Source: Clostridiales bacterium (GTDB taxonomy: Bacteria > Bacillota > Peptococcia > DRI-13 > UBA5745). Taken from it: a stretch of 64,000 bases of DNA. A program made the translations under genes and the position numbers. Under the pieces are notes generated by a model. That model ran no database searches. It was not told where the DNA came from and worked only from the letters and a program-made list of their open reading frames with translations. The stretch is from contig WRIW01000004.1 in NCBI GenBank assembly GCA_009782505.1, positions 1 to 64,000 of the forward strand, written 5' to 3'. Below are positions 18,812 through 27,321 of the stretch, piece by piece; position 1 is the stretch's first letter; every line of letters begins with the position of its first letter.

Positions 18812-19657
18812 TTATATGACCGCTTCTTTATGCCTGGCTACATGGCACTGTACGTTCATAGCCACGGGCATGCTAGCGATGTGCGCGGGAGTCGTTTCGA
18901 TATGGACGGCAAGGGCGGTGGTCCTCCCGCCGAAGCCCTGGGGGCCGATGCCCAGGTTGTTGACTTCCTCAAGCAGCTCTTTTTCCAGCTTAGCCACCTC
19001 CGGGTTGGGGTTGTACTCCCCCAGCGTCCGGAGCAGCGCCTGCTTTGCCAGCAAAGTGACCTTTTCGATGGTGCCGCCCACGCCTATGCCGATGATGATG
19101 GGCGGGCAGGGATTGGAGCCGGCTTTCTCCACATTTTCCAGCACAAACTTCTTGATGCCTTTCACGCCCACAGAGGGGGTGAGCATCCCCAGGGCGCTCA
19201 TATTTTCGCTGCCGCCGCCCTTAGGCGCGATGATGATCTTGATCTTGTCGCCGGGGACGATCTTGACATGGATGATGGCGGGGGTATTGTCCCCCACGTT
19301 CTTCCGGACAAGGTAAGGGTCGTCTACTGTGGATTTCCGCAGATAGCCATCCTCGTATCCCCGCCTGACCCCTTCGTCGAAGGCTTCGTTGAAGTCTCCG
19401 CCCACGACGGACACATCCTGCCCCAGCTCGACGAAAAACACGGCGAGGCCGGTATCCTGGCAGATGGGGACCTGGTTAGCCCTGGCGATCTCGGCGTTCT
19501 TCAGTATATCGCCCAGGATCTCCTTGCCCAGCTCGGATTCTTCCTTCTCCATGGCGCCTTCCAGGGCTTTGCGCACGTCCTCCGGGAGGTAGTAGTTCGC
19601 GTCGATACATAGCTTGGTAACGACGTCGGTGATTTCCGATACATTGATTTCTCTCAT
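18812..19657 (-). CDS. Class I fumarate hydratase / L(+)-tartrate dehydratase alpha subunit
   Basis: QVPICQDTGLAVFFVELGQDV, KGGGSENMSALGMLTPSVGVKGIK, NPCPPIIIGIGVGGT; 281 aa. Confidence 0.93.
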   Translation of the reverse strand: MREINVSEITDVVTKLCIDANYYLPEDVRKALEGAMEKEESELGKEILGDILKNAEIARANQVPICQDTGLAVFFVELGQDVSVVGGDFNEAFDEGVRRGYEDGYLRKSTVDDPYLVRKNVGDNTPAIIHVKIVPGDKIKIIIAPKGGGSENMSALGMLTPSVGVKGIKKFVLENVEKAGSNPCPPIIIGIGVGGTIEKVTLLAKQALLRTLGEYNPNPEVAKLEKELLEEVNNLGIGPQGFGGRTTALAVHIETTPAHIASMPVAMNVQCHVARHKEAVI

Positions 19658-19750
19658 TGATAGCCCCCGCTCTACATGACGCCCCGGGGCGCCCGTCGGC
19701 CGGACAGGCGCTTTGGGGCGGGTGTGATTAGTCTCGTTCCGGGAAAGAAA

Positions 19751-19791
19751 CCGGCAACAAACCGGCTGCTCGCGAGCTGGTTCATTGCCGG
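19751..19791. terminator. Imperfect hairpin upstream of fumarase operon
   Basis: CCGGCAAcaaACCgGCT-gctcgcg-AGCtGGTtcaTTGCCGG. Confidence 0.4.
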
Positions 19792-19867
19792 AATAGTCGC
19801 TCTTACGGCTTAGAAGACTTCGGCCTTCAAGCCTGTCGCCGCTGATACATCACAGAAGGCGGACGGA

Positions 19868-20818
19868 TCAATACTCAGGCTTCCAGGCGTTGGCGTCTAC
19901 GACCTGCCCATGGGCTTCGCCGGGCTTCAGCTGGATCGCTCCGGGATAGTACCGGTTCACCATCTCCATGACGATGCTGGCCTGGCGGGCCATGTTGACG
20001 CCGTCGTTGGCAGTGGTCAGGGAGCCGTGGGCGGATACGACGGAGTTGCCGGTCTTGAGGAATACCGGCGCGCAGCAGCGAACCATCTCAGGCGCTTCGT
20101 ATACGCGGATGAATCCGCCGGAAGCGGGGGGATTGTCCGTATGCAGGTCGAGGGGGATATCTGTGGCGGCCCGGAGGGCTGCCAGCATGGGGATGCTCAG
20201 GTCGCGAACCGGGTTGAAGGAGTCGGCGCCGGCGGCTTCCATGACCTTCAGCGCGGCGGGGTTGCCCTGGCCATTGTGGGCGGAGTTCTTCAGCTTGATA
20301 TCGCTGGGCAGGATGCCTTCTTCCCTGGCTTTGCCCAGGACCCACATTAAGCCCTCATCATAAACCAGGAGCCCGCGGATACCGAAGGAGCAGATGCGTT
20401 TCGCGTCGTCTACAGCTCTTGCTAACTGGTCTACGCCCCTGATCCTGTAGGCGATGACCCGGCCCTGCTCGCTCATGCGCGTGGCGCTGGTGTCGTAAGC
20501 GGCGCGGGGGCCGATGGAGATGTTGAGCCCGATGCCCTTGTCTTTACAGATCGCGGCATACTCCCGCATTTCCTCTTCCGTGTGCCTGAACGCGCCATAA
20601 GTCTCGTCGATCCGGTTGATGGTGACGCCGAGGCGCTCCGCTTCCTCGATGAGGGCTTTGACCGCGCCGGCGGTGTTCATTGTGGGGACTTCGATACCAA
20701 ACTGCCTGTCGCTTTCTTTGCCGTTGATCTTAAATCTCTTGTTCGATGTGGGCATGTCGTTTAGGTCGCCCTCCGGCAGGCCTATTTTCCCCAGAAACTT
20801 CCTAGTTTTGTCCATCAT
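19868..20818 (-). CDS. Conserved TIM-barrel-like (peptidase U32-like) protein of unknown function
   Basis: MMDKTRKFLGKIGLPEGDLNDMPTS... start at 20818 preceded by GGAGGTG; no confident family assignment. Confidence 0.6.
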   Translation of the reverse strand: MMDKTRKFLGKIGLPEGDLNDMPTSNKRFKINGKESDRQFGIEVPTMNTAGAVKALIEEAERLGVTINRIDETYGAFRHTEEEMREYAAICKDKGIGLNISIGPRAAYDTSATRMSEQGRVIAYRIRGVDQLARAVDDAKRICSFGIRGLLVYDEGLMWVLGKAREEGILPSDIKLKNSAHNGQGNPAALKVMEAAGADSFNPVRDLSIPMLAALRAATDIPLDLHTDNPPASGGFIRVYEAPEMVRCCAPVFLKTGNSVVSAHGSLTTANDGVNMARQASIVMEMVNRYYPGAIQLKPGEAHGQVVDANAWKPEY

Positions 20819-20891
20819 GGTAAAGGCACCTCCATAAAAAATATTATTTTGTCGTGGCAAATATAAATGTTTACACGCGGACATTGTGTAT

Positions 20892-20920
20892 ATTCTAGCA
20901 CTTGTTTTTTTTGTTGTAAA
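20892..20920 (-). promoter_or_regulatory. SigA-type promoter for the U32-like gene
   Basis: Minus strand TTTACA-17 nt-TAGAAT. Confidence 0.5.
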
Positions 20921-20983
20921 GAAACTGTAAAGGCTTTTCAACGAGGAATTGTGTTTATTTTTGTACATTGTACATTCTTGTAT

Positions 20984-21400
20984 TTAGCCACCGCCGTCGT
21001 GGTCGTGATGGCGCTCGCAGTTAGCCGGGTCGGCTTCAGGGCAGCCGGCGCCGCCCAGGAAGTCGGTGATGAGATCCAGGGCGTTGTTGTTCATCCAGTT
21101 TACCGCGTCCAGTACGTTTAGGTCCGCCGCGTCGTAGCGCGTCACGCTGTTTTCCTCAGCCAGGATGGCGAAAGGCTCCCGCTCCAGCCCGCCGCATAGC
21201 AGGGCTTCGCAGTCAAAGCCCACGACTTGCCTGGCAAGCCACACGCCGCGCTCCCCGGGCCCCCGGCTGCTGCCGTCCACGATCTCCAGCACTTCGTCTG
21301 TGTCCGCGTCCATGATCAGCAGATGGGTGGCGTCCCGATACAGCACGGGTATGGCGCCGTATACGGTGGCGTCGGCTGTGGCGACGGCGATTTTCAGCAT
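20984..21400 (-). CDS. NifB/NifX-type (dinitrogenase iron-molybdenum cofactor biosynthesis-like) protein
   Basis: MLKIAVATADATVYGAIPVLYRDATHLLIMD...; His-rich C-terminus CERHHDHDGGG; the upstream MPPHENRGG of the ORF is another frame of a duplicated gene tail. Confidence 0.65.
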   Translation of the reverse strand: MLKIAVATADATVYGAIPVLYRDATHLLIMDADTDEVLEIVDGSSRGPGERGVWLARQVVGFDCEALLCGGLEREPFAILAEENSVTRYDAADLNVLDAVNWMNNNALDLITDFLGGAGCPEADPANCERHHDHDGGG

Positions 21401-21445
21401 GGCTATCCGTCCTCCTCGATTTTCATGCGGTGGCAATAGGCGTCT

Positions 21446-21650
21446 AGGGTGTGGCTATCTGCTGCGATGGTTCACTACTTCGGCCAGATATAGAAATCGT
21501 TCGATGTAAATCCTAACGTCTCCAACGCGACGTCCGTATCGCGTTCCGCCTGGCGTGACATCGTGTCACGCCTACGGATTTACCATGCTTGCGATTTCTT
21601 ATCCGGCAGACGAAGTAGTTCAATCCATCGCATGCAAATAGCCACACCCT
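21446..21650. repeat. Palindromic intergenic element e1 with twin internal hairpins
   Basis: Imperfect ~75-nt arms AGGGTGTGGCTATCTGC..TAAATCC / rc of right end AGGGTGTGGCTATTTGC..TAAATCC; internal hairpins 21524-21545 and 21552-21572. Confidence 0.75.
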
Positions 21651-21683
21651 GAGCGCCCCGCGCTACTGAACTGCAACCTTTCG

Positions 21684-24194
21684 TTATTCTTCTTCCTCGA
21701 TTTTCATACGGTGGCAGTAGGCGTCGGTAAGGGTGTAGCCGCCCTCCTCGTCAGGTGAGTACACAGCCCAATAGGTGATGATCCCCTGCTTGAGGTGGCC
21801 GACGGAGCGCCCCGTGCCGGGGTCGAGGAGCTTTTGCCCGGTAGACTCGCAGTGGGCGATCACCCCGCGGATATCTTCTTCCAGGATCAGCGCGTCGCTC
21901 ATCTTTCGCGCCAGATCATCGCTGATGTGAAGCTTGATTTGTGCTTCAGCCGCTGCCGTGCCGCGTTCAGCCGTGCCGGCGGCGGCGACGGCGTCCGGGC
22001 TAACCGCGCTGTGCGGGCCTGCCGTCTCTTTCATACCGTAGTCTCCATTGTCTTCATACTGTGGGATCGATACTTTCCCGCCGTATGCCGATAACAGCTG
22101 ACGCTTCAACTCTGCTCGGCTTTCCCGCCGGGCGGTGGCGGTAGGGCTTGGCCGTTTGCCGTCGTTGATCCCCAGGAGCAGGTCAAGTATGTGCCAGACC
22201 GGCTTCCCCGAGGCGGCTAATATATCCCGGCAGTTGACGCAGTACGCGATGTACGGGTCATCGCCTCGTGTTATATTGTTGGCGACGATGGACTTCGCCA
22301 GGGCCGGATCCGCCGTGAAGGACTGCCCGCCCCAGCTGCAGCAGCGCGCCTCTTCGCGGCTGTGGGGCAGCTCTTCCAGGGCGAAGCCCGCGCTTTCCGC
22401 CAGGCGCCGTATGTTTTGCTGCAGCCCGGGGTCGTCGCGGCAGGCGCAGGGGTCGAATACCGCTGCGGTCGGCAGAGGTGCGGGCGTAGGCGCTGCCGCT
22501 GTTGCTGCTGCCGCTGTTGCTGCTGCCGTTGCTGCTGCCGTTGCTGCTGCCGCTGTTGCTGCTGCCGTTGCTGCTGCCGCTGTTGCTGCCGTTGCCGCTG
22601 CCGCAGGCGCCGTTGCTGCTGCTGCTGCTGCTGCTGCCGTTGCCGCTGCCGCCCCCTGTTCCGGGACGCCGAATTCCAGAAACAGTTCATATATCATACG
22701 GCAGGAGATCTCCGGCAGAAAGTCCCGGAACATTTTGCGGCAGGAAGGGCAGGCCAGCAGAAACTCCGGCCTGCCAAGCTCTTCCCAGGCGCCGCGTATG
22801 GCGTCCAGCTCGGCTTGGTGCAGGCTGTCGTCGCCTGCCCACAAGGCGGGCGCGCCGCAGCAGCGCAGGAGCAGCGCCGTATCCGGCTGGTGATGAAGCA
22901 GATACTCGTAAGTCAGCGTAACATAGCGGGGGTCGGAGGCGCCAAGCTGACAGCCGGGGAAAAAGACCGGCGGTACAGCGGTTGCCCCGGGAGAGCCGCA
23001 TCCCTGTAACCCCGGATAAGCCGACTTCAGCAAGAGCCCCGCCTCGCCGTTGGAAAAAGCCATATCCCGAAGCCAGAAATCATGGAAGGCCTTGGGGAAG
23101 GCGTCCGTCTCTTCCAGCTCGCGCCTGGTACGCAGAAAGTAGTCGCCGATATCCACGTCCACCGGGCAGAGCTGCTTACACAAGCCGCATTGGCTGCAGG
23201 AGCAGATCTCCCGCAAGGCGACCCGGCCGGTGAAGAGGGTGACCGGGTTCATCGTCAGGTTGACCTCTTCCATCAACCGGGCGGGATACATCTGGTATTT
23301 GCGCAATAGCTCACAGTTATCCAGGCAGGCGGAGCAGTCGCAGCGTACGCAGCGCTTCGCCTCCGCTATAGCTTCAGCTTTGGTGAAGGCGCTCCCGTTT
23401 TCCGGCTCGACCGCAGGCGCGGGCGTCAGGGCTCTCGCGCCCATAGCCGCGGCGCGGCTCTCCTTTTGCCCGGGTTGCTCCTCTTCCCTTCGCCTGCCCG
23501 TTTTCAGGAACCATTCGATATCATGGAGGGAAGCGATCCCGTGGACGATCATATCGATAGGATCCACATCCGGCGGGCAGCGGAAGATGCGGTCGCCTTC
23601 GCCTGTGGCGATCACCCCAGAGGAAACGTAGATGGCGTCGTAGTCCAAGGCGCTCAGATCCTCCACCGGCGTATCCAGTAGCAGGGTGTATTTCTCGTCG
23701 CCGAACTGCTTTTGAAATTCCGCCAGGTAGATATCCTCCGGGATGTATCGGGAAAGCCCGCCGCCGATAGCCCCGGTCTTCTCGTAGATGGTGACGTCGT
23801 ACTTTTTGGGAGCGAATTTCATAGCGCAAGTCAGCCCCGACAAGCCCGCGCCCACGACGGCTATCCGCTGGGACTTCTGCGGCAGGTTGAAGGCTATGGG
23901 GTCGGTGGAACGGGCGTGCTCGAGGCAGGCGCGCTCCAGCAGGCGGAAGGATAAGGCGGCGTCCCGGCCGCTGCGTACGCAGGAGCCCCCGCAGGGCGCC
24001 GGGCAGACCCGCCAGACGATGTCCGGGAAAACCACGGCGTTGCGGTACTGCTTGAAAGCGGCGTCGATCCTGCCCAGCTGCATCTTCTCCATGAAGGACC
24101 GCAGATCGAGATCGAATGGGCAGGCGCAGCCGCAGGGCGCGTCGTCTCCATGGAAACAAAGATGCAGATTATTGTCGTACCGGGAGCCTTCCAT
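21684..24194 (-). CDS. GltD-like pyridine nucleotide-disulfide oxidoreductase fused to ferredoxin-like/CCG (HdrB-like) domains (DVU_1558-like dicluster-binding protein)
   Basis: CPFDLDLRSFMEKM, VVGAGLSGLTCAMKFAPKKYDVTIYEK, CSCSQCGLCKQLCPVDVD, FFPGCQLGASDPRY / CCGAPALWAG / CACRDDPG..CCSWGG; start 24194 preceded by GGAGAGG. ORF-track extension to 24602 overlaps the MOP gene out of frame. Confidence 0.85.
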   Translation of the reverse strand: MEGSRYDNNLHLCFHGDDAPCGCACPFDLDLRSFMEKMQLGRIDAAFKQYRNAVVFPDIVWRVCPAPCGGSCVRSGRDAALSFRLLERACLEHARSTDPIAFNLPQKSQRIAVVGAGLSGLTCAMKFAPKKYDVTIYEKTGAIGGGLSRYIPEDIYLAEFQKQFGDEKYTLLLDTPVEDLSALDYDAIYVSSGVIATGEGDRIFRCPPDVDPIDMIVHGIASLHDIEWFLKTGRRREEEQPGQKESRAAAMGARALTPAPAVEPENGSAFTKAEAIAEAKRCVRCDCSACLDNCELLRKYQMYPARLMEEVNLTMNPVTLFTGRVALREICSCSQCGLCKQLCPVDVDIGDYFLRTRRELEETDAFPKAFHDFWLRDMAFSNGEAGLLLKSAYPGLQGCGSPGATAVPPVFFPGCQLGASDPRYVTLTYEYLLHHQPDTALLLRCCGAPALWAGDDSLHQAELDAIRGAWEELGRPEFLLACPSCRKMFRDFLPEISCRMIYELFLEFGVPEQGAAAATAAAAAAAATAPAAAATAATAAAATAAATAAAATAAATAAATAAAATAAAPTPAPLPTAAVFDPCACRDDPGLQQNIRRLAESAGFALEELPHSREEARCCSWGGQSFTADPALAKSIVANNITRGDDPYIAYCVNCRDILAASGKPVWHILDLLLGINDGKRPSPTATARRESRAELKRQLLSAYGGKVSIPQYEDNGDYGMKETAGPHSAVSPDAVAAAGTAERGTAAAEAQIKLHISDDLARKMSDALILEEDIRGVIAHCESTGQKLLDPGTGRSVGHLKQGIITYWAVYSPDEEGGYTLTDAYCHRMKIEEEE
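22490..22665 (-). repeat. Ala/Thr trinucleotide-rich coding microsatellite
   Basis: AAAATAAAAAAAATAPAAAATAATAAAATAAATAAAATAAATAAATAAAATAAA; DNA (GCTGCTGCC/GCTGTT)n. Confidence 0.88.
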
Positions 24195-24225
24195 GTGATC
24201 AGCCTCTCCTTCGTGGCTTACCGAG

Positions 24226-27066
24226 TTATTTTCCCGCCATGGGATTGCGGGCGATCTCGTCCAGCTCGTCATAGAGATCGGAGCCCAGGTAGTACTGCGC
24301 CGGAGATTCGACCTTCTCGCCTTTCGCCAGCTTGTCGAGGCCGGCTTTGATTTTCTCCGGATAAGCCGGGAGCTCGAAGATACGGACGCCGGTAGCCGCG
24401 TATATGCCGTTGATGATGGACATATGCTCGCCGCTCTGGAACAGCTCCGAAAGCCCGGATGATCCGTATGGCCCGCCCGGCCGTTTATTGTCTTCAAAGA
24501 AGATGATCTCCATGTCGTCCGGGACGTCCTCGATGTACGGGATGCCGGCCCCCAGGATGTTGTTGTGCTTCTCCACGTCGTGATAGTCTTCGCTGAGGGC
24601 AAAACCTACGTTGTGGGACAAGCCGCCGTATCCCTGCCCCTCGGCGTTGAGATAGTTGCCGATGACGCCGGCGTCCGCCCACATCTTGATGGACAGGCAC
24701 TTAGCCTTGCCGGTCTCCATGTCTACAGACGAGGTGCTGACGCAGAACCCGTAGATGCCAGTGACGTTGCTGTCTCCCGCGCCCGTGTCCGGATCCCTGC
24801 CCGCGTCGCTGACCTGGCCGGACAGCTCATACCGGCCCAGGTACTTTGTCTCTATCCCCTCGGCAGCCATTTCACTGTAGGTACGGTATGTGCCGTCGTC
24901 CTTGCGCATCGCGTCCAGGAGCTTATTGGCTGCGACGATCATGGCGTTGCCGCCCATGTAGTGGCTGCGGCTGCTGGCCGATATGCCGGTATTCGGGCAG
25001 TCCCTGGAATCATTCTGGTGCAGCTGGATCATATCCGGGGTCGCTTTGAGGGGCTTCAGCGCCTCAAGCACCACGGACAGGCTTCCGCTATCGCTGCCCT
25101 GCCCCACATCCTGCCAGGTGTTGTAGACTCTGACCTTGCCGTCGGGCGTCAGCTCCATCGCCGCTTCCGCGAAATCATTAGGGCCGCCCATGGGATTGAA
25201 GTACATGCCGGCTACGCCCACGCCGTATTTCACCTTGTCCGTGCTGTTTTCCTCCGCCCACTTCTTCCTCTCCCGGTAGTACGGGCGGGCGGCGTCCATC
25301 ATCTTCTCATAAGGGTAGAAGTGCAGGGGGCGCTGATATACGGTCATGTCGCCTTCCCGCAGGATATTTTTATAGCGAAACTCAAACGGGTCGATCCCCG
25401 CTTTATCCGCCAGCATGTCCATCAGGGTCTCCATGGAAGTGGTGACCTCCGGGAAGCCGAAGCCCCGGTACGCAACGCCCATGTTGTGGTTGGTGACGCC
25501 CACGCGGAAGAGGCCGCGAACATTAGGGATATGGTAAGGATTGCCGAAAGCGACCATTTTCCCTACCTGGGCGCCGCCTTCGGTGAAGGCCCCGGCGTCC
25601 AGGCCGACGTCATATTCCAGGGCTGTGATGATCCCGTCTTCGTCGCAGGCAAGCCTGCCGTTGATATGGGCCGGCGTGCGCTTACCGGAGAAGTGCTGGT
25701 GTTCTTCGTAGCTCATGACCAGGGAGACGGGCGCGTCCAGGGCCATGGCGCATATGCCCACGATGGACAGGGAGACCGCGTCCGTGGACCAGCCGAAGCT
25801 GCCGCCTACCGCGTTGTGGACGATGCGGATCTGCTCAGGCTCAAGGCCTATGCCCTTGCCCATGACGCCTTTATTCGCGTATATCGCCTGGGACTTGCAG
25901 TGGAACGTGTATACGCCGTCTTCGTCGACATAGCATTGGATGATATCCCCTTCGATACTCAGATGGGGCTCCCTGGGGGAGCGGACGCTTGCCCGCACCG
26001 CGAAGGCCGAGTCTTCGATGACCTCGTCGGCTGGTTCTCCTTTTACCACGGGCTGATGTAAAAATACATTGGGCGCCGTCTGCCAAAGCTGCATGGCGTC
26101 GGGGGTCACGGCGTCGAGGAATTCCAAGTACTCGGGAAGCTTTTCGTACTCCATCTTCACGCGCTTTGCCGCTTCCCGGGCATGGGCGCGGGTATCTGCC
26201 GCCACGACGGCGATGATATCCCCGTAGCGATGGATCGTATCTTCCGCCAAGAGGTACTTGCTGGGCGAGGTCACTTTGGCGCGCTTGTGCATGTTGAATT
26301 GGTTGATGCGGTTATTACCTTTGCAGTCTCTGTAAGTGATGACTTTCACCACGCCGGGCATCCTCTCGGCTTCGGAGACGTCGAGGCTCAGGATTTTCGC
26401 GTGATGGGCGACGCGGGGCTGGACGACTGCCAGATGGAGGGTGCCGTCGGGCATCTTCAGACTCATATCCTCGCCGTAGTCCAGTGTGCCGCAGACCTTC
26501 GCCAGGGCTGTGGGTTTCGGCGTGCGGGCATTATAGTAGCCTTTTTTCTCGTCTACATGGAAAGCGATGTCCTCCATGGTTTTCTCCCCGCGCATGACTT
26601 CGGCGGCAGCCATCACGGCGTCTACGATGGGCTTGTACCCTGTGCAGCGGCAGGCGTTGCGGTGGCGTTGGAACCAGGCGCGTACTTCCTCCCGGGTGGG
26701 CTTAGGGTTTTCTCCCAGCAATGCGTAAGCAGACACGATGAAGCCCGGGGAACAAATCCCGCATTGTACGCCGCCGTAGGTAATGAAAGCCTGCTGCAGG
26801 GGATGGAGGCGCATGGGGCTTCCGATCCCCTCGATGGTGATGATCTTCGTATAGTCTTCCATCCCCTTGACTTTGCGGGTGCAGCTGCGCACGACTTTGC
26901 CGTCCACGATCACCGAACAGGCGCCGCAGATACCGCTCCCACAGCCGATCTTCGTGCCGGTCAAACCGGCCCTGCGCAAGACGTCGGCAAGGGTATCGAC
27001 TTCCGGATTACATACAAACATACGGTCCGCCCCATTGATGTTGAACCAAATCCTCCTGAAATTCAT
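24226..27066 (-). CDS. MOP-type molybdenum aldehyde oxidoreductase (2Fe-2S x2 plus molybdopterin domains)
   Basis: GCGSGICGACSVIVDGK; CGICSPGFIVSAYALL; CRCTGYKPIVDA; Mo domain GGSFGWSTDAVS, AYRGFGFPE; start ATG at 27066. Confidence 0.92.
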   Translation of the reverse strand: MNFRRIWFNINGADRMFVCNPEVDTLADVLRRAGLTGTKIGCGSGICGACSVIVDGKVVRSCTRKVKGMEDYTKIITIEGIGSPMRLHPLQQAFITYGGVQCGICSPGFIVSAYALLGENPKPTREEVRAWFQRHRNACRCTGYKPIVDAVMAAAEVMRGEKTMEDIAFHVDEKKGYYNARTPKPTALAKVCGTLDYGEDMSLKMPDGTLHLAVVQPRVAHHAKILSLDVSEAERMPGVVKVITYRDCKGNNRINQFNMHKRAKVTSPSKYLLAEDTIHRYGDIIAVVAADTRAHAREAAKRVKMEYEKLPEYLEFLDAVTPDAMQLWQTAPNVFLHQPVVKGEPADEVIEDSAFAVRASVRSPREPHLSIEGDIIQCYVDEDGVYTFHCKSQAIYANKGVMGKGIGLEPEQIRIVHNAVGGSFGWSTDAVSLSIVGICAMALDAPVSLVMSYEEHQHFSGKRTPAHINGRLACDEDGIITALEYDVGLDAGAFTEGGAQVGKMVAFGNPYHIPNVRGLFRVGVTNHNMGVAYRGFGFPEVTTSMETLMDMLADKAGIDPFEFRYKNILREGDMTVYQRPLHFYPYEKMMDAARPYYRERKKWAEENSTDKVKYGVGVAGMYFNPMGGPNDFAEAAMELTPDGKVRVYNTWQDVGQGSDSGSLSVVLEALKPLKATPDMIQLHQNDSRDCPNTGISASSRSHYMGGNAMIVAANKLLDAMRKDDGTYRTYSEMAAEGIETKYLGRYELSGQVSDAGRDPDTGAGDSNVTGIYGFCVSTSSVDMETGKAKCLSIKMWADAGVIGNYLNAEGQGYGGLSHNVGFALSEDYHDVEKHNNILGAGIPYIEDVPDDMEIIFFEDNKRPGGPYGSSGLSELFQSGEHMSIINGIYAATGVRIFELPAYPEKIKAGLDKLAKGEKVESPAQYYLGSDLYDELDEIARNPMAGK

Positions 27067-27082
27067 ATCCTGCTCCCCTTCC

Positions 27083-27283
27083 TTATTTATCCTCCAGTTC
27101 CGTTTCCACTTGGGCGATGCGCCCCTTGACCAGTTCCGGCGATAGATATACCTGTCCGCATTTCGGGCAGCGCGGCACATCGGCGGTGAAGGTATGCTTC
27201 ATATACGAAAACGTTGTCTTCGCTTCCTCCAGCCTGACCCCGCATATACCGCAGATCAAATCCTCGCTTTTTACTCCGCTCAT
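27083..27283 (-). CDS. DVU_1557-family small redox (zinc-ribbon-like) protein
   Basis: MSGVKSEDLICGICGVRLEE...PRCPKCGQVYLSPELVKGRI; two CxxC pairs, adjacent to MOP gene. Confidence 0.75.
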   Translation of the reverse strand: MSGVKSEDLICGICGVRLEEAKTTFSYMKHTFTADVPRCPKCGQVYLSPELVKGRIAQVETELEDK

Positions 27284-27321
27284 GACAGTACTCCGTTACA
27301 ATATTGATTTACATTAATATA

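Noticed and set aside
21446-21650. Integron attC site interpretation of the palindromes
   Set aside because: Structure-over-sequence conservation and position after stop codons are reminiscent, but the termini lack RYYYAAC/GTTRRRY cores and no integrase is visible.
22135-23009. Plus-strand poly-Ala / RCCCRCC / LLLPLL ORFs over the microsatellite
   Set aside because: All are alternative-frame readings of the Ala/Thr-encoding repeat in the minus-strand oxidoreductase.
24195-24602. N-terminal extension of the 972-aa minus-strand ORF
   Set aside because: Overlaps the MOP gene in another frame; a good RBS and the conserved start of the family place the start at 24194.
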